Positions 37,995 through 49,690 of a DNA stretch of 64,000 nt are shown piece by piece. This DNA comes from Baylisascaris procyonis (taxonomy: Eukaryota; Nematoda; Chromadorea; Rhabditida; Ascarididae). The translations under genes were made by a program, and so were the position numbers. Below the pieces are notes generated by a model that was not told where the DNA came from, did no database searches, and worked only from the letters and a program-made list of their open reading frames with translations. The stretch covers positions 3,706,501-3,770,500 of the forward strand of contig JAZARR010000197.1 of the NCBI GenBank assembly GCA_037389465.1, written 5' to 3'. Each line of letters opens with the position of its first letter. The first letter of the stretch is position 1.

Positions 37995-40900
37995 TTCGTG
38001 GAAGATGTGAAATTCTAATTGGAATATATGCGAGCAGTCAGTGTGCAACTTGACCGATGAATAGAATCAGTGATAAAAGAGCACTGCTTATAATACAGGA
38101 ATATTTTTGTTTTTTTATCAAATTTAGTAATCGTTCAAGTTATGCATCGCAGTGATTTTTCTTACTTATGCTATATTCACTGTATTTTCGAGGCGTTATA
38201 GACTTCCTGGAATTTATTTTCTAAGCAGTTTGTTATGCACGTTAGTATCTCAATAGGCGGTGCGGTTATTCTCACAATCTCTATGATTGATACTTTCTTC
38301 CCGATAGGTCAGATATAAGCTACTTTCTCCTTTATTCATGAGGAGCTTTATACAAGAGGTTTAGGTTCAGATAGATAGAGATACAATCACCAACGATGAT
38401 CAAAAATAAGTGACGGATAGGTGTTATATAGATTCGTATAGATATTTAAGGAATAGTTCAGTTTTCAGCATGCAATAGTGAGTGAGTAATGTTGAGAAAT
38501 AATGTTGCACTTTGCAATACTCTTTAGCGGCCAAAAAAACGAACTAGATATAAACTAAACATTTGTTACTGATAAATAACCGTATAGATGGGTAATTTCA
38601 CAATTTTGTGTGGATCGAAAATTTTTTCTTTAAACTGCGGATAAAATAGTTTTGCAACTATCGTTTGATGAAGAATGTGTTTGTTATTATCAATTTATCT
38701 GCTTAGCCAGTCTCTCAATGACGGTTCAGAAATCACCGCTCACTCTCTAAACTCCTCAGACGTATTCACTGAGTGCTTTCAAATCGTATGTGGATATTCG
38801 ATGATCGATATGTTTATATGTGGATATTTATTGTTATTTGAGTTCTTTATAAATGCGATTCATATCACTAGTGGATTCATAAAATTTGTGAGAATATTGA
38901 AGCCGCTGAATAGTAATTTAAAAGGTCGACTGAATCAATAATGAAGCTATCAATTATGCTTTCATTTTTTCCTAAATGGCTATATATTCCCTAAATATTA
39001 ATATTTTTGTGGACTAATTACCCCTCCAGTTGGAAACGCTACTAGAGATGCATTTGCGCGACTTGCGAGTTTTGAAGTATGCCCCCAAGGTGATGTGCTC
39101 ATCGTTGTGCAGTAAGCGACTTGTAGCCTATAGGTCGATTCGATAGGCGAATCTTCATAGGCGCCTTTGTTACGATATTCTATTGGTGACTATGAGCGCA
39201 CCACCTTGGGGGCATACTTCAAAACTTGCATGAGAATGCAATTGCATCTCTAGTCACCACTAGAATATCGTAACAAAGGCGCCTATGAAGATTCGCCTAT
39301 CGAATTGACCTATAGGCTACAAGTCGCTTACTGCACAACGATGAGCACATCACCTTGGGGGCATACGTCAAAACCCGCAAAAGCGTGCAATTGCATCTCT
39401 AGTAGTATTTCCAACTGGAAGGGTAATTAGTCCATAAAAATATTACAATTTAATCAATATATAGCCACTGATTAAAAAATGAAATCACAATTGATAGCTT
39501 TATTATTAATTCAATCGAACTGTTTAAACTACTATTTTAAACTATAATGGCTTTATATTTTTACAAATTTTATAAATCGACTAGTGACATGAATCGCATT
39601 TATAAGGTGGTGTGCTCATCGTCGTGCAGTAAGCGACTTGTAGCCTATAGGTCAATTCGATAGGCGAATCTTCATAGGCGCCTTTGTTACGATATTCTAT
39701 TGGTGACTATGAGCGCACCACCTTGGGGGCATACTTCAAAACTTGCATGAGAATGCAATTGCATCTCTAGTCACCACTAGAATGTCGTAACAAAGGCGCC
39801 TATGAAGATTCGCCTATCGAATTGACCTATAGGCTACAAGTCGATTGCTGCACAACGATGAGCACACCACCTTGGGGGTATACTTCAAAACTCGGAAAAG
39901 CGTGCCATTGCATCTCTAGTCACCACTAGAATATCGTAACGAAGGCGCCTATGAAGATTCGCCTATCGAATCGACCTATAGGCTACAAGTCCCTTACTGC
40001 ACAACGATGAGCACGCCACCTTGGGGGTATACTTCAAAACTTGCACCAGAGTGCAATTGCATCTCTAGTAACCAGTAGAATATCGTAACAAAGGCGCCTA
40101 TGAAGATTCGCCTATCGAATCGACCTATAGGCTACAAGTCCATTACTGCACAACGATGAGCACACCACCTTGGGGGTATACTTCAAAACTTGCACCAGAG
40201 TGCAATTGCATCTCTAGTAACCAGTAGAATATCGTAACAAAGGCGCCTATGAAGATTCGCCTATCGAATTGACCTATAGGCTATAAGTCGCTTACTGCAC
40301 AACGATGAGCACATCACCTTGGGGGCATACGTCAAAAGCCGCAGAAGCGTGCAATTGCATCTCTAGTAGTATTTCCAACTGGAAGGGTAATTAGTCCATA
40401 AAAATATTACAATTTAATCAATATATAGCCACTGATAAAAAAATGAAATCACAATTGATAGCTTTATTATTAATTCAATCGAATTGTTTAAACTACTATT
40501 CAATGGCTTTATATTTTTACAAATTTTATAAATCGACTAGTGACATGAATCGCATTTATAAGGTGGTGTGCTCATCGTCGTGCAGTAAGCGACTTGTAGC
40601 CTATAGGTCAATTCGATAGGCGAATCTTCATAGGCGCCTTTGTTACGATATTCTATTGGTGACTATGAGCGCACCACCTTGGGGGCATACTTCAAAACTT
40701 GCATGAGAATGCAATTGCATCTCTAGTCACCACTAGAATGTCGTAACAAAGGCGCCTATGAAGATTCGCCTATCGAATTGACCTATAGGCTACAAGTCGA
40801 TTGCTGCACAACGATGAGCACACCACCTTGGGGGTATACTTCAAAACTCGGAAAAGCGTGCCATTGCATCTCTAGTCACCACTAGAATATCGTAACGAAG

Positions 40901-42336
40901 GCGCCTATGAAGATTCGCCTATCGAATCGACCTATAGGCTACAAGTCCCTTACTGCACAACGATGAGCACGCCACCTTGGGGGTATACTTCAAAACTTGC
41001 ACCAGAGTGCAATTGCATCTCTAGTAACCAGTAGAATATCGTAACAAAGGCGCCTATGAAGATTCGCCTATCGAATCGACCTATAGGCTACAAGTCCATT
41101 ACTGCACAACGATGAGCACACCACCTTGGGGGTATACTTCAAAACTTGCACCAGAGTGCAATTGCATCTCTAGTAACCAGTAGAATATCGTAACAAAGGC
41201 GCCTATGAAGATTCGCCTATCGAATTGACCTATAGGCTATAAGTCGCTTACTGCACAACGATGAGCACATCACCTTGGGGGCATACGTCAAAAGCCGCAG
41301 ATGCGTGCAATTGCATCTCTAGTAGTATTTCCAACTGGAAGGGTAATTAGTCCATAAAAATATTACAATTTAATCAATATATAGCCACTGATAAAAAAAT
41401 GAAATCACAATTGATAGCTTTATTATTAATTCAATCGAATTGTTTAAACTACTATTCAATGGCTTTATATTTTTACAAATTTTATAAATCCACTAGTGAC
41501 ATGAATCGCATTTATAAGGTGGTGTGCTCATCGTTGTGCAGTAAGCGACCTGTAGCCTATAGGTCGATTCGATAGGCGAATCTTCATAGGCGCCTTTGTT
41601 ACGATATTCTATTGGTGATCGGGTGCATATAATTGATAGATCGTCAACGAATTTGGAGAGACCTCAGAGATCACTGGAATCGCGAATAGAGCGAACAAAA
41701 ATTCCTCAGAGCGATGTACCATTCTGTTCACTTGTAAACGTATAACGCATGCTCAGTTGCGAATTGCTATGGTGTTCCTAGTCGGCACGTCGCTCATACT
41801 GCCAGCGAGCCGTTGATGCCTTATGTGTATTCAATCGTGTTTCTCGTCCATATTGTGTCCTTTATCATTTCATTGCTCTTTATTCGAGTGATCGCACTAC
41901 TTTCTTGACTATCTTTAGTGAAATATTGCTGTAAGTCTTATGTTACGCAGTTTCTTGGACTATTAGTTACCATCTTTTTTATGCAATTTCTTAATGTCTT
42001 TTTTATGCAATGCCAATTTAAATGGAAAGAGATCTTCGTCACGACCTAATTTTGGGACTTTCTAAAACTGGAACTTTCGATGAGATTTTGACCCTCTCGA
42101 CATATAAAGCGTGAAGTTGGGGGGTGGGGGGGGGGACGCTGAAAATTGATGGTATATGAGAAGGCTTAGCGTCTCGAAATTTCGATATGCGGAAGGGGAT
42201 CGGTGGCTGGCGAAGTCTAGGTCACCCAATAAGATTTCGTTATTGGCTGCCTAAGAAAATTTGCATATTAGTTAATGTATTTGAATTCGGCTTCATTCAG
42301 AATCTATTGACTTATGTGCAAAAGCAAATTCGCCTG
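37995..42336 (+). repeat. Unit 7 (expanded, 4.34 kb)
   Basis: The head is mostly type A (CTATATTCACTG, GAGGAGC) but has the type B ATACAAG spelling, and the tail is type B (6 G, T, 10 G), so the unit is a recombinant. It has three right arms (about 39.40, 40.37 and 41.33 kb). A block of about 956 bp, containing a forward monomer, several inverted monomers and a right arm, is duplicated in tandem: the same junction occurs at 39604 and 40560. Confidence 0.87.
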
Positions 42337-45300
42337 TTCGTGGAAGATGTGAAATTCTAATTGGAATATATGCGAGCAGTCAGTGTGCAACTTGACCGAT
42401 GAATAGAATCAGTGATAAAAGAGCACTGCTTATAATACAGGAATATTTTTGTTTTTTTATCAAATTTAGTAATCGTTCAAGTTATGCATCGCAGTGATTT
42501 TTCTTACTTATGCTATATTCACTGTATTTTCGAGGCGTTATAGACTTCCTGGAATTTATTTTCTAAGCAGTTTGTTATGCACGTTAGTATCTCAATAGGC
42601 GGTGCGGTTATTCTCACAATCTCTATGATTGATACTTTCTTCCCGATAGGTCAGATATAAGCTACTTTCTCCTTTATTCATGAGGAGCTTTATACAAGAG
42701 GTTTAGGTTCAGATAGATAGAGATACAATCACCAACGATGATCAAAAATAAGTGACGGATAGGTGTTATATAGATTCGTATAGATATTTAAGGAATAGTT
42801 CAGTTTTCAGCATGCAATAGTGAGTGAGTAATGTTGAGAAATAATGTTGCACTTTGCAATACTCTTTAGCGGCCAAAAAAACGAACTAGATATAAACTAA
42901 ACATTTGTTACTGATAAATAACCGTATAGATGGGTAATTTCACAATTTTGTGTGGATCGAAAATTTTTTCTTTAAACTGCGGATAAAATAGTTTTGCAAC
43001 TATCGTTTGATGAAGAATGTGTTTGTTATTATCAATTTATCTGCTTAGCCAGTCTCTCAATGACGGTTCAGAAATCACCGCTCACTCTCTAAACTCCTCA
43101 GACGTATTCACTGAGTGCTTTCAAATCGTATGTGGATATTCGATGATCGATATGTTTATATGTGGATATTTATTGTTATTTGAGTTCTTTATAAATGCGA
43201 TTCATATCACTAGTGGATTCATAAAATTTGTGAGAATATTGAAGCCGCTGAATAGTAATTTAAAAGGTCGACTGAATCAATAATGAAGCTATCAATTATG
43301 CTTTCATTTTTTCCTAAATGGCTATATATTCCCTAAATATTAATATTTTTGTGGACTAATTACCCCTCCAGTTGGAAACGCTACTAGAGATGCATTTGCG
43401 CGACTTGCGAGTTTTGAAGTATGCCCCCAAGGTGATGTGCTCATCGTTGTGCAGTAAGCGACTTGTAGCCTATAGGTCGATTCGATAGGCGAATCTTCAT
43501 AGGCGCCTTTGTTACGATATTCTATTGGTGACTATGAGCGCACCACCTTGGGGGCATACTTCAAAACTTGCATGAGAATGCAATTGCATCTCTAGTCACC
43601 ACTAGAATGTCGTAACAAAGGCGCCTATGAAGATTCGCCTATCGAATTGACCTATAGGCTACAAGTCGATTGCTGCACAACGATGAGCACACCACCTTGG
43701 GGGTATACTTCAAAACTCGGAAAAGCGTGCCATTGCATCTGTAGTCACCACTAGAATATCGTAACGAAGGCGCCTATGAAGATTCGCCTATCGAATCGAC
43801 CTATAGGCTACAAGTCCCTTACTGCACAACGATGAGCACGCCACCTTGGGGGTATACTTCAAAACTTGCACCAGAGTGCAATTGCATCTCTAGTAACCAG
43901 TAGAATATCGTAACAAAGGCGCCTATGAAGATTCGCCTATCGAATTGACCTATAGGCTATAAGTCGCTTACTGCACAACGATGAGCACATCACCTTGGGG
44001 GCATACGTCAAAAGCCGCAAAAGCGTGCAATTGCATCTCTAGTCACCAATAGAATATCGTTACAAAGGCGCCTATGAAGATTCGCCTATCGAATCGACCT
44101 ATAGGCTACAACTCCCTTACTGCACAACGATGAGCACATCACCTTAGGGGCATACGTCAAAACCAGCAAAAGCGTCCAATTCCATCTCTAGTCGTATTTC
44201 CAACTGGAAGGGTAATTAGTCCATAAAAATATTACCATTTAGGGAATATACGGCCACTGAAAAAAAAATAAAATCACAATTGATAGCTTTATTATTAATT
44301 CAATCGAATTGTTTAAACTACTATTCAATGGCTTTATATTTTTACAAATTTTTTAAATCCACTAGTGACACGAATCGCATTTATAAGGTGGTGTGCTCAT
44401 TGTTGTGCAGTAAGCGACTTGTAGCCTACAGGTCAATTCGACAGGCGAATCTTCATAGGCGCCTTTGTCACGATATTCTAGTGGTGACTAGAGATGCAGT
44501 TGCACTCTCATGCAAGTTTTGAAGTATGCCCCCAAGGTGGTGTGCTCATTGTTGTGCAGTAAGCGACTTGTAGCCTATAGGTCGATTCGATAGGCGAATC
44601 TTTATAGGCGCCTTCGTTACGATATTCTAGTGGTGACTAGAGATGCAATGGCACGCTTTTCCGAGTTTTGAAGTATACCCCCAAGGTGGTGTGCTCATCG
44701 TTGTGCAGCAATCGACTTGTAGCCTATAGGTCAATTCGATAGGCGAATCTTCATAGGCGCCTTTGTTACGACATTCTAGTGGTGACTAGAGATGCAATTG
44801 CATTCTCATGCAAGTTTTGAAGTATGCCCCCAAGGTGGTGCGCTCATCGTTGTGCAGTAAGGGACTTGTAGCCTATAGGTCGATTCGATAGGCGAATCTT
44901 CATAGGCGCCTTCGTTACGATATTCTAGTGGTGACTAGAGATGCAATGGCACGCTTTTCCGAGTTTTGAAGTATACCCCCAAGGTGGTGTGCTCATCGTT
45001 GTGCAGCAATCGACTTGTAGCCTATAGGTCAATTCGATAGGCGAATCTTCATAGGCGCCTTTGTTACGACATTCTAGTGGTGACTAGAGATGCAATTGCA
45101 TTCTCATGCAAGTTTTGAAGTATGCCCCCAAGGTGGTGCGCTCATAGTCACCAATAGAATATCGTAACAAAGGCGCCTATGAAGATTCGCCTATCGAATC
45201 GACCTATAGGCTACAAGTCCCTTACTGCACAACGATGAGCACATCACCTTAGGGGCATACGTCAAAACCAGCAAAAGCGTGCAATTCCATCTCTAGTAGT

Positions 45301-47555
45301 ATTTCCAACTGGAAGGGTAATTAGTCCATAAAAATATTACCATTTAGGCAATATATGGCCACTGATAAAAAAATAAAATCACAATTGATAGCTTTATTAT
45401 TAATTCAGTCGAATTGTTTAAACTACTATTCAATGGCTTTATATTTTTACAAATTTTTTAAATCCACTAGTGACACGAATCGCATTTATAAGGTGGTGTG
45501 CTCATTGTTGTGCAGTAAGCGACTTGTAGCCTACAGGTCGATTCGACAGGCGAATCTTCATAGGCGCCTTTGTCACGATATTCTAGTGGTGACTAGAGAT
45601 GCAGTTGCACTCTCATGCAAGTTTTGAAGTATGCCCCCAAGGTGGTGTGCTCATTGTTGTGCAGTAAGCGACTTGTAGCCTATAGGTCGATTCGATAGGC
45701 GAATCTTTATAGGCGCCTTTGTTACGTTTTTCTATTGGCGACTATGAGCGCACCACCTTGGGGGCATACTTCAAAACTTGCATGAGAATGCAATTGCATC
45801 TCTAGTCACCACTAGAATATTGTAACAAAGGCGCCTATGAAGATTCGCCTATCGAATTGACCTATAGGCTACAAATCCCTTATTGCACAACGATGAGCAC
45901 ACCACCTTGGGGGTATACTTCAAAACTCGCAAAAGCGTGCCATTGCATCTCTAGTCACCACTAGAATATCGTAACAAAGGCGCCTATGAAGATTCGCCTA
46001 TCGAATCGACCTATAGGCTTCAAGTCCCTTACTGCACAACGACGAGCACACACCTTGGGGGTATACTTCAGAACTTGCACCAGAGTGCAATTGCATCTCT
46101 AGTCACCAGTAGAATATCGTAACAAAGGCGCCTATGAAGATTCGCCTATCGAATCGACCTATAGCCTACAAGTCCCTTACTGCACAACGATGAGCACACA
46201 CCTTGGGGGTATACTTCAAAACTTGCACCAGAGTGCAGTTGCATCTCTAGTCACCAATAGAATATCTGAATAAAGGCGCGTATGAAGATTCGCCTATCGA
46301 ATCGACCTATAGGCTACAAGTCCCTTACTGCACAACGATGAGCACATCACCTTAGGGGCATACGTCAAAACCAGCAAAAGCGTGCAATTCCATCTCTAGT
46401 AGTATTTCCAACTGGAAGGGTAATTAGTCCATAAAAATATTACCATTTAGGCAATATATAGCCACTGATAAAAAATTGAAATCACAATTGATAGCTTTAT
46501 TATTAATTCAATCGAATTGTTTAAACTACTATTCAATGGCTTTATATTTTTACAAATTTTTTAAATCCACTAGTGACACGAGTCGCATTTATAAGGTGGT
46601 GTGCTCATTGTTGTGCAGTAAGCGACTTGTAGCCTACAGGTCGATTCGACAGGCGAATCTTCATAGGCGCCTTTGTCACGATATTCTAGTGGTGACTAGA
46701 GATGCAGTTGCACTCTCATGCAAGTTTTGAAGTATGCCCCCAAGGTGGTGTGCTCATTGTTGTGCAGTAAGCGACTTGTAGCCTATAGGTCGATTCGATA
46801 GGCGAATCTTCATAGGCGCCTTTGTTACGATATTCTATTGGTGATCGGGTGCATATAATTGATAGATCGTCAACGAATTTGGAGAGACCTCAGAGATCAC
46901 TGGAATCGCGAATAGAGCGAACAAAAATCCCTCAGAGCGATGTACCATTCTGTTCACTTGTAAACGTATAACGCATGCTCAGTTGCGAATTGCTATGGTG
47001 TTCCTAGTCGGCACGTCGCTCATACTGCCAGCGAGCCGTTGATGCCTTATGTGTATTCAATCGTGTTTCTCGTCCATATTGTGTCCTTTATCATTTCATT
47101 GCTCTTTATTCGAGTGATCGCACTACTTTCTTGACTATCTTTAGTGAAATATTGCTGTAAGTCTTATGTTACGCAGTTTCTTGGACTATTAGTTACCATC
47201 TTTTTTATGCAATTTCTTAATGTCTTTTTTATGCAATGTCAATTTAAATGGAAAGAGATCTTCGTCACGACCTAATTTTGGGACTTTCTAAAACTGGAAA
47301 TTTCGATGAGATTTTGACCCTCTCGACATATAAATCGTGAAGTTGGGGGGGGGGGGGACCCTGAAAATTGATGTATATGAGAAGGCTTAGCGTCTCGAAA
47401 TTTCGATATGCGGAAAGGGATCGGTGGCTGGCGAAGTCTAGGTCACCCAATAAGATTTCGTTATTGGCTGCCTAAAAAAATTTGCATATTAGTTAATGTA
47501 TTTGAATTCGGCTTCATTCAGAATCTATTGACTTATGCCAAAGCAAATTCGCCTG
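42337..47555 (+). repeat. Unit 8 (expanded and rearranged, 5.22 kb)
   Basis: The head is type A and the tail has an uninterrupted 13-G run (47345-47357). It has three right arms (about 44.19, 45.30 and 46.40 kb), and their sequences have diverged from the arms of units 1-7. It also contains a forward run of monomers (about 44.39-45.15 kb) in which two monomer variants alternate as a 298-bp dimer. Tail differences (AAATCGTG, GGACCCTG, missing bases) mark it as older than units 1-6. Confidence 0.85.
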
Positions 47556-49690
47556 TTCGTGGAAGATGTGAAATTCTAGTTGGAGGTGTGTATTCTCACA
47601 ATCTCTATGATTGATACTTTCTTCTGGATAGATGAGAACAAAGCTACTTCCTCCTTTATTCATGAGGAGCTTTATACGAGAGGTTTAGGTTCAGATAGAT
47701 AGAGGTACAATCACCAACGATGATCAAAAATAAGTGACAGATAGGTGTTGTATAGGTTCGTATACATATTTAAGGAATAGTTCGGTCTTCACCATGCAGT
47801 AGTGAGTGAATAATGTTGAGAAATAATGTTGCACTTTATGATACTCTTTAGCGGCCAAAAAAACGAACTAGATGGAAACTAAACATTTGTTAGTGATAAA
47901 TGAATCGGTATAGATGGGTAATTTCACAATTTTCTGAGTATCGAAGATTTTTTCTTCAAATTACGGATAAAACAGTGTTGCAACTATCGTTTGATGAAGA
48001 ATATTTGCTTTCGCTGAGCCAATCTTCGCTTAGCCAATCTTAGCCAATCTCTCAGTGATGGTTCAGAAATCATCTCTCACTACATAAACTCCTCAGACAA
48101 TTCTCTATATTTGTTATTTCAGCTCTTTATAAATGCGATTCATATCATTAGTGGATTTATAAAATTTGTAAAAATATAAAGCCATTGAATAGTAGTTTAA
48201 ACAGTTCGATTGAATTAATAATAAAGCTATCAATTGTGATTTCATTTTTTTATCGGTGACTATATATTGCCTAAATGGTAATATTTTTATGGACTAATTA
48301 CCCTTCCAGTTGGAAATACTACTAGAGATGCAATTGCACGCTTTTGCGAGTTTTGATGTATACCCCCAAGGTGATGTGCTCATCGTTGTGCAGTAAGCGA
48401 CTTGTAGCCTATAGGTCAATTCGATAGGCGAATCTTCATAGGCGGCTTTGTTACGATATTCTAGTGGTGACTAGAGATGCAATGGCACGCTTTTGCGAGT
48501 TTTGATGTATACCCCCAAGGTGATGCGCTCATCGTTGTGCAGTAAGCGACTTGTAGCCTATAGGTCAATTCGATAGGCGAATCTGCGTAGGCGGCTTTGT
48601 TACGATATTCTAGTGGTGACTAGAGATGCAATGGCACGCTTTTGCGAGTTTTGATGTATACCCCCAAAGTGATGTGCTCATCGTTGTGCAGTAAGCGACT
48701 TGTAGCCTATAGGTCAATTCGATAGGCGAATCTTCATAGGCGGCTTTGTTACGATATTCTAGTGGTGACTAGAGATGCAATGGCACGCTTTTGCGAGTTT
48801 TGATGTATACCCCCAAGGTGATGCGCTCATCGTTGTGCAGTAAGCGACTTGTAGCCTATAGGTCAATTCGATAGGCGAATCTGCGTAGGCGGCTTTGTTA
48901 CGATATTCTAGTGGTGACTAGAGATGCAGTGGCACGCTTTTGCGAGTTTTGATGTATACCCCCATGGTGATGTGCTCATCGTTGTGCAGTAAGCGACTTG
49001 TAGCCTATAGGTCAATTCGATAGGCGAATCTGCGTAGGCGGCTTTGTTACGATATTCTAGTGGTGACTAGAGATGCAATGGCACGCTTTTGCGAGTTTTG
49101 ATGTATACCCCCAAGGTGATGTGCTCATCGTTGTGCAGTAAGCGACTTGTAGCCTCTAGGTCAGTTCGATAGGCGAATCTGCGTAGGCGGCTTTGTTACG
49201 ATATTCTAGTGGTGAGTAGAGATGCAATGGCACGCTTTTGCGAGTTTTGATGTATACCCCCAAGGTGATGTGCTCATCGTTGTGCAGTAAGCGACCTGTA
49301 GCCTATAGGTCGATTCGATAGGCGAATCTTCATAGGCGCCTTTGTTACGATATTCTATTGGTGATCGGGTGCATATAATTGATAGATCGTCAACGAATTT
49401 GGAGAGACCTCAGAGATCACTGGAATCGCGAATAGAGCGAACAAAAATTCCTCAGAGCGATGTACCATTCTGTTCACTTGTAAACGTATAACGCATGCTC
49501 AGTTGCGAATTGCTATGGTGTTCCTAGTCGGCACGTCGCTCATACTGCCAGCGAGCCGTTGATGCCTTATGTGTATTCAATCGTGTTCCTCGTTGATGTT
49601 ATGTCCTTTAACATTACACTGCTCGATATTTGAGTTGCAGCGCTACTTTCTTGACTATCTTTAGTAAAACTGCGCTGTAAGTCTTATGTA
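47556..49690 (+). repeat. Unit 9 (diverged terminal unit)
   Basis: The head lacks about 250 bp relative to the others (the join is near 47.58 kb) and carries many substitutions and a small CTTAGCCAATCT duplication near 48.03 kb. It has a left arm (about 48126-48320), then seven forward monomers, then a tail with no right arm and no inverted monomers. The 88-codon open frame of the other units is broken here. Similarity fades between 49.59 and 49.69 kb. Its left arm matches the reverse complement of the right arms better than the left arms of units 1-8 do. Confidence 0.85.
48321..49363 (+). repeat. Tandem array of seven direct 149-bp monomers
   Basis: ACTAGAGATGC-type starts occur at 48321, 48470, 48619, 48768, 48917, 49066 and 49215, exactly 149 bp apart. 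Copies alternate partly between TCTTCATAGGCGG and TCTGCGTAGGCGG variants, giving a local 298-bp periodicity in the first four. The last copy switches to the GGCGCC form used next to the tail block, which fits recombination within that monomer. Confidence 0.95.

Larger units (their letters stand above)
21698..49690. repeat. 28 kb nested higher-order repeat (nine units)
   Basis: Nine head-to-tail units all begin with the same TTCGTGGAAGATGTG phrase, at 21698, 24124, 27351, 29776, 33002, 35427, 37995, 42337 and 47556. Each has a head block of about 850 bp, a left inverted arm, 149-bp satellite monomers in both orientations, usually one or more right arms, a partial forward monomer, and a tail block of about 715 bp. 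Units 1-6 alternate between two haplotypes (A, B), giving a 5.65 kb dimer repeated nearly perfectly. Unit sizes are 2426, 3227, 2425, 3226, 2425, 2568, 4342 and 5219 bp, plus a diverged last unit. The left edge is sharp near 21.69 kb. The right edge fades by divergence between 49.59 and 49.69 kb. No transposase, reverse transcriptase or integrase is visible inside. Confidence 0.93.

Noticed and set aside
44280..46730. 80-90 codon open frames over the right arms (44280, 45355, 46476)
   Set aside because: They read from an arm into a satellite monomer. The frame depends on the arm/monomer fusion and is absent from other right arms with the same structure.
21698..49690. CRISPR array
   Set aside because: The repeats are 149 bp, contiguous and inverted in places, with no unique short spacers, and the DNA is eukaryotic.
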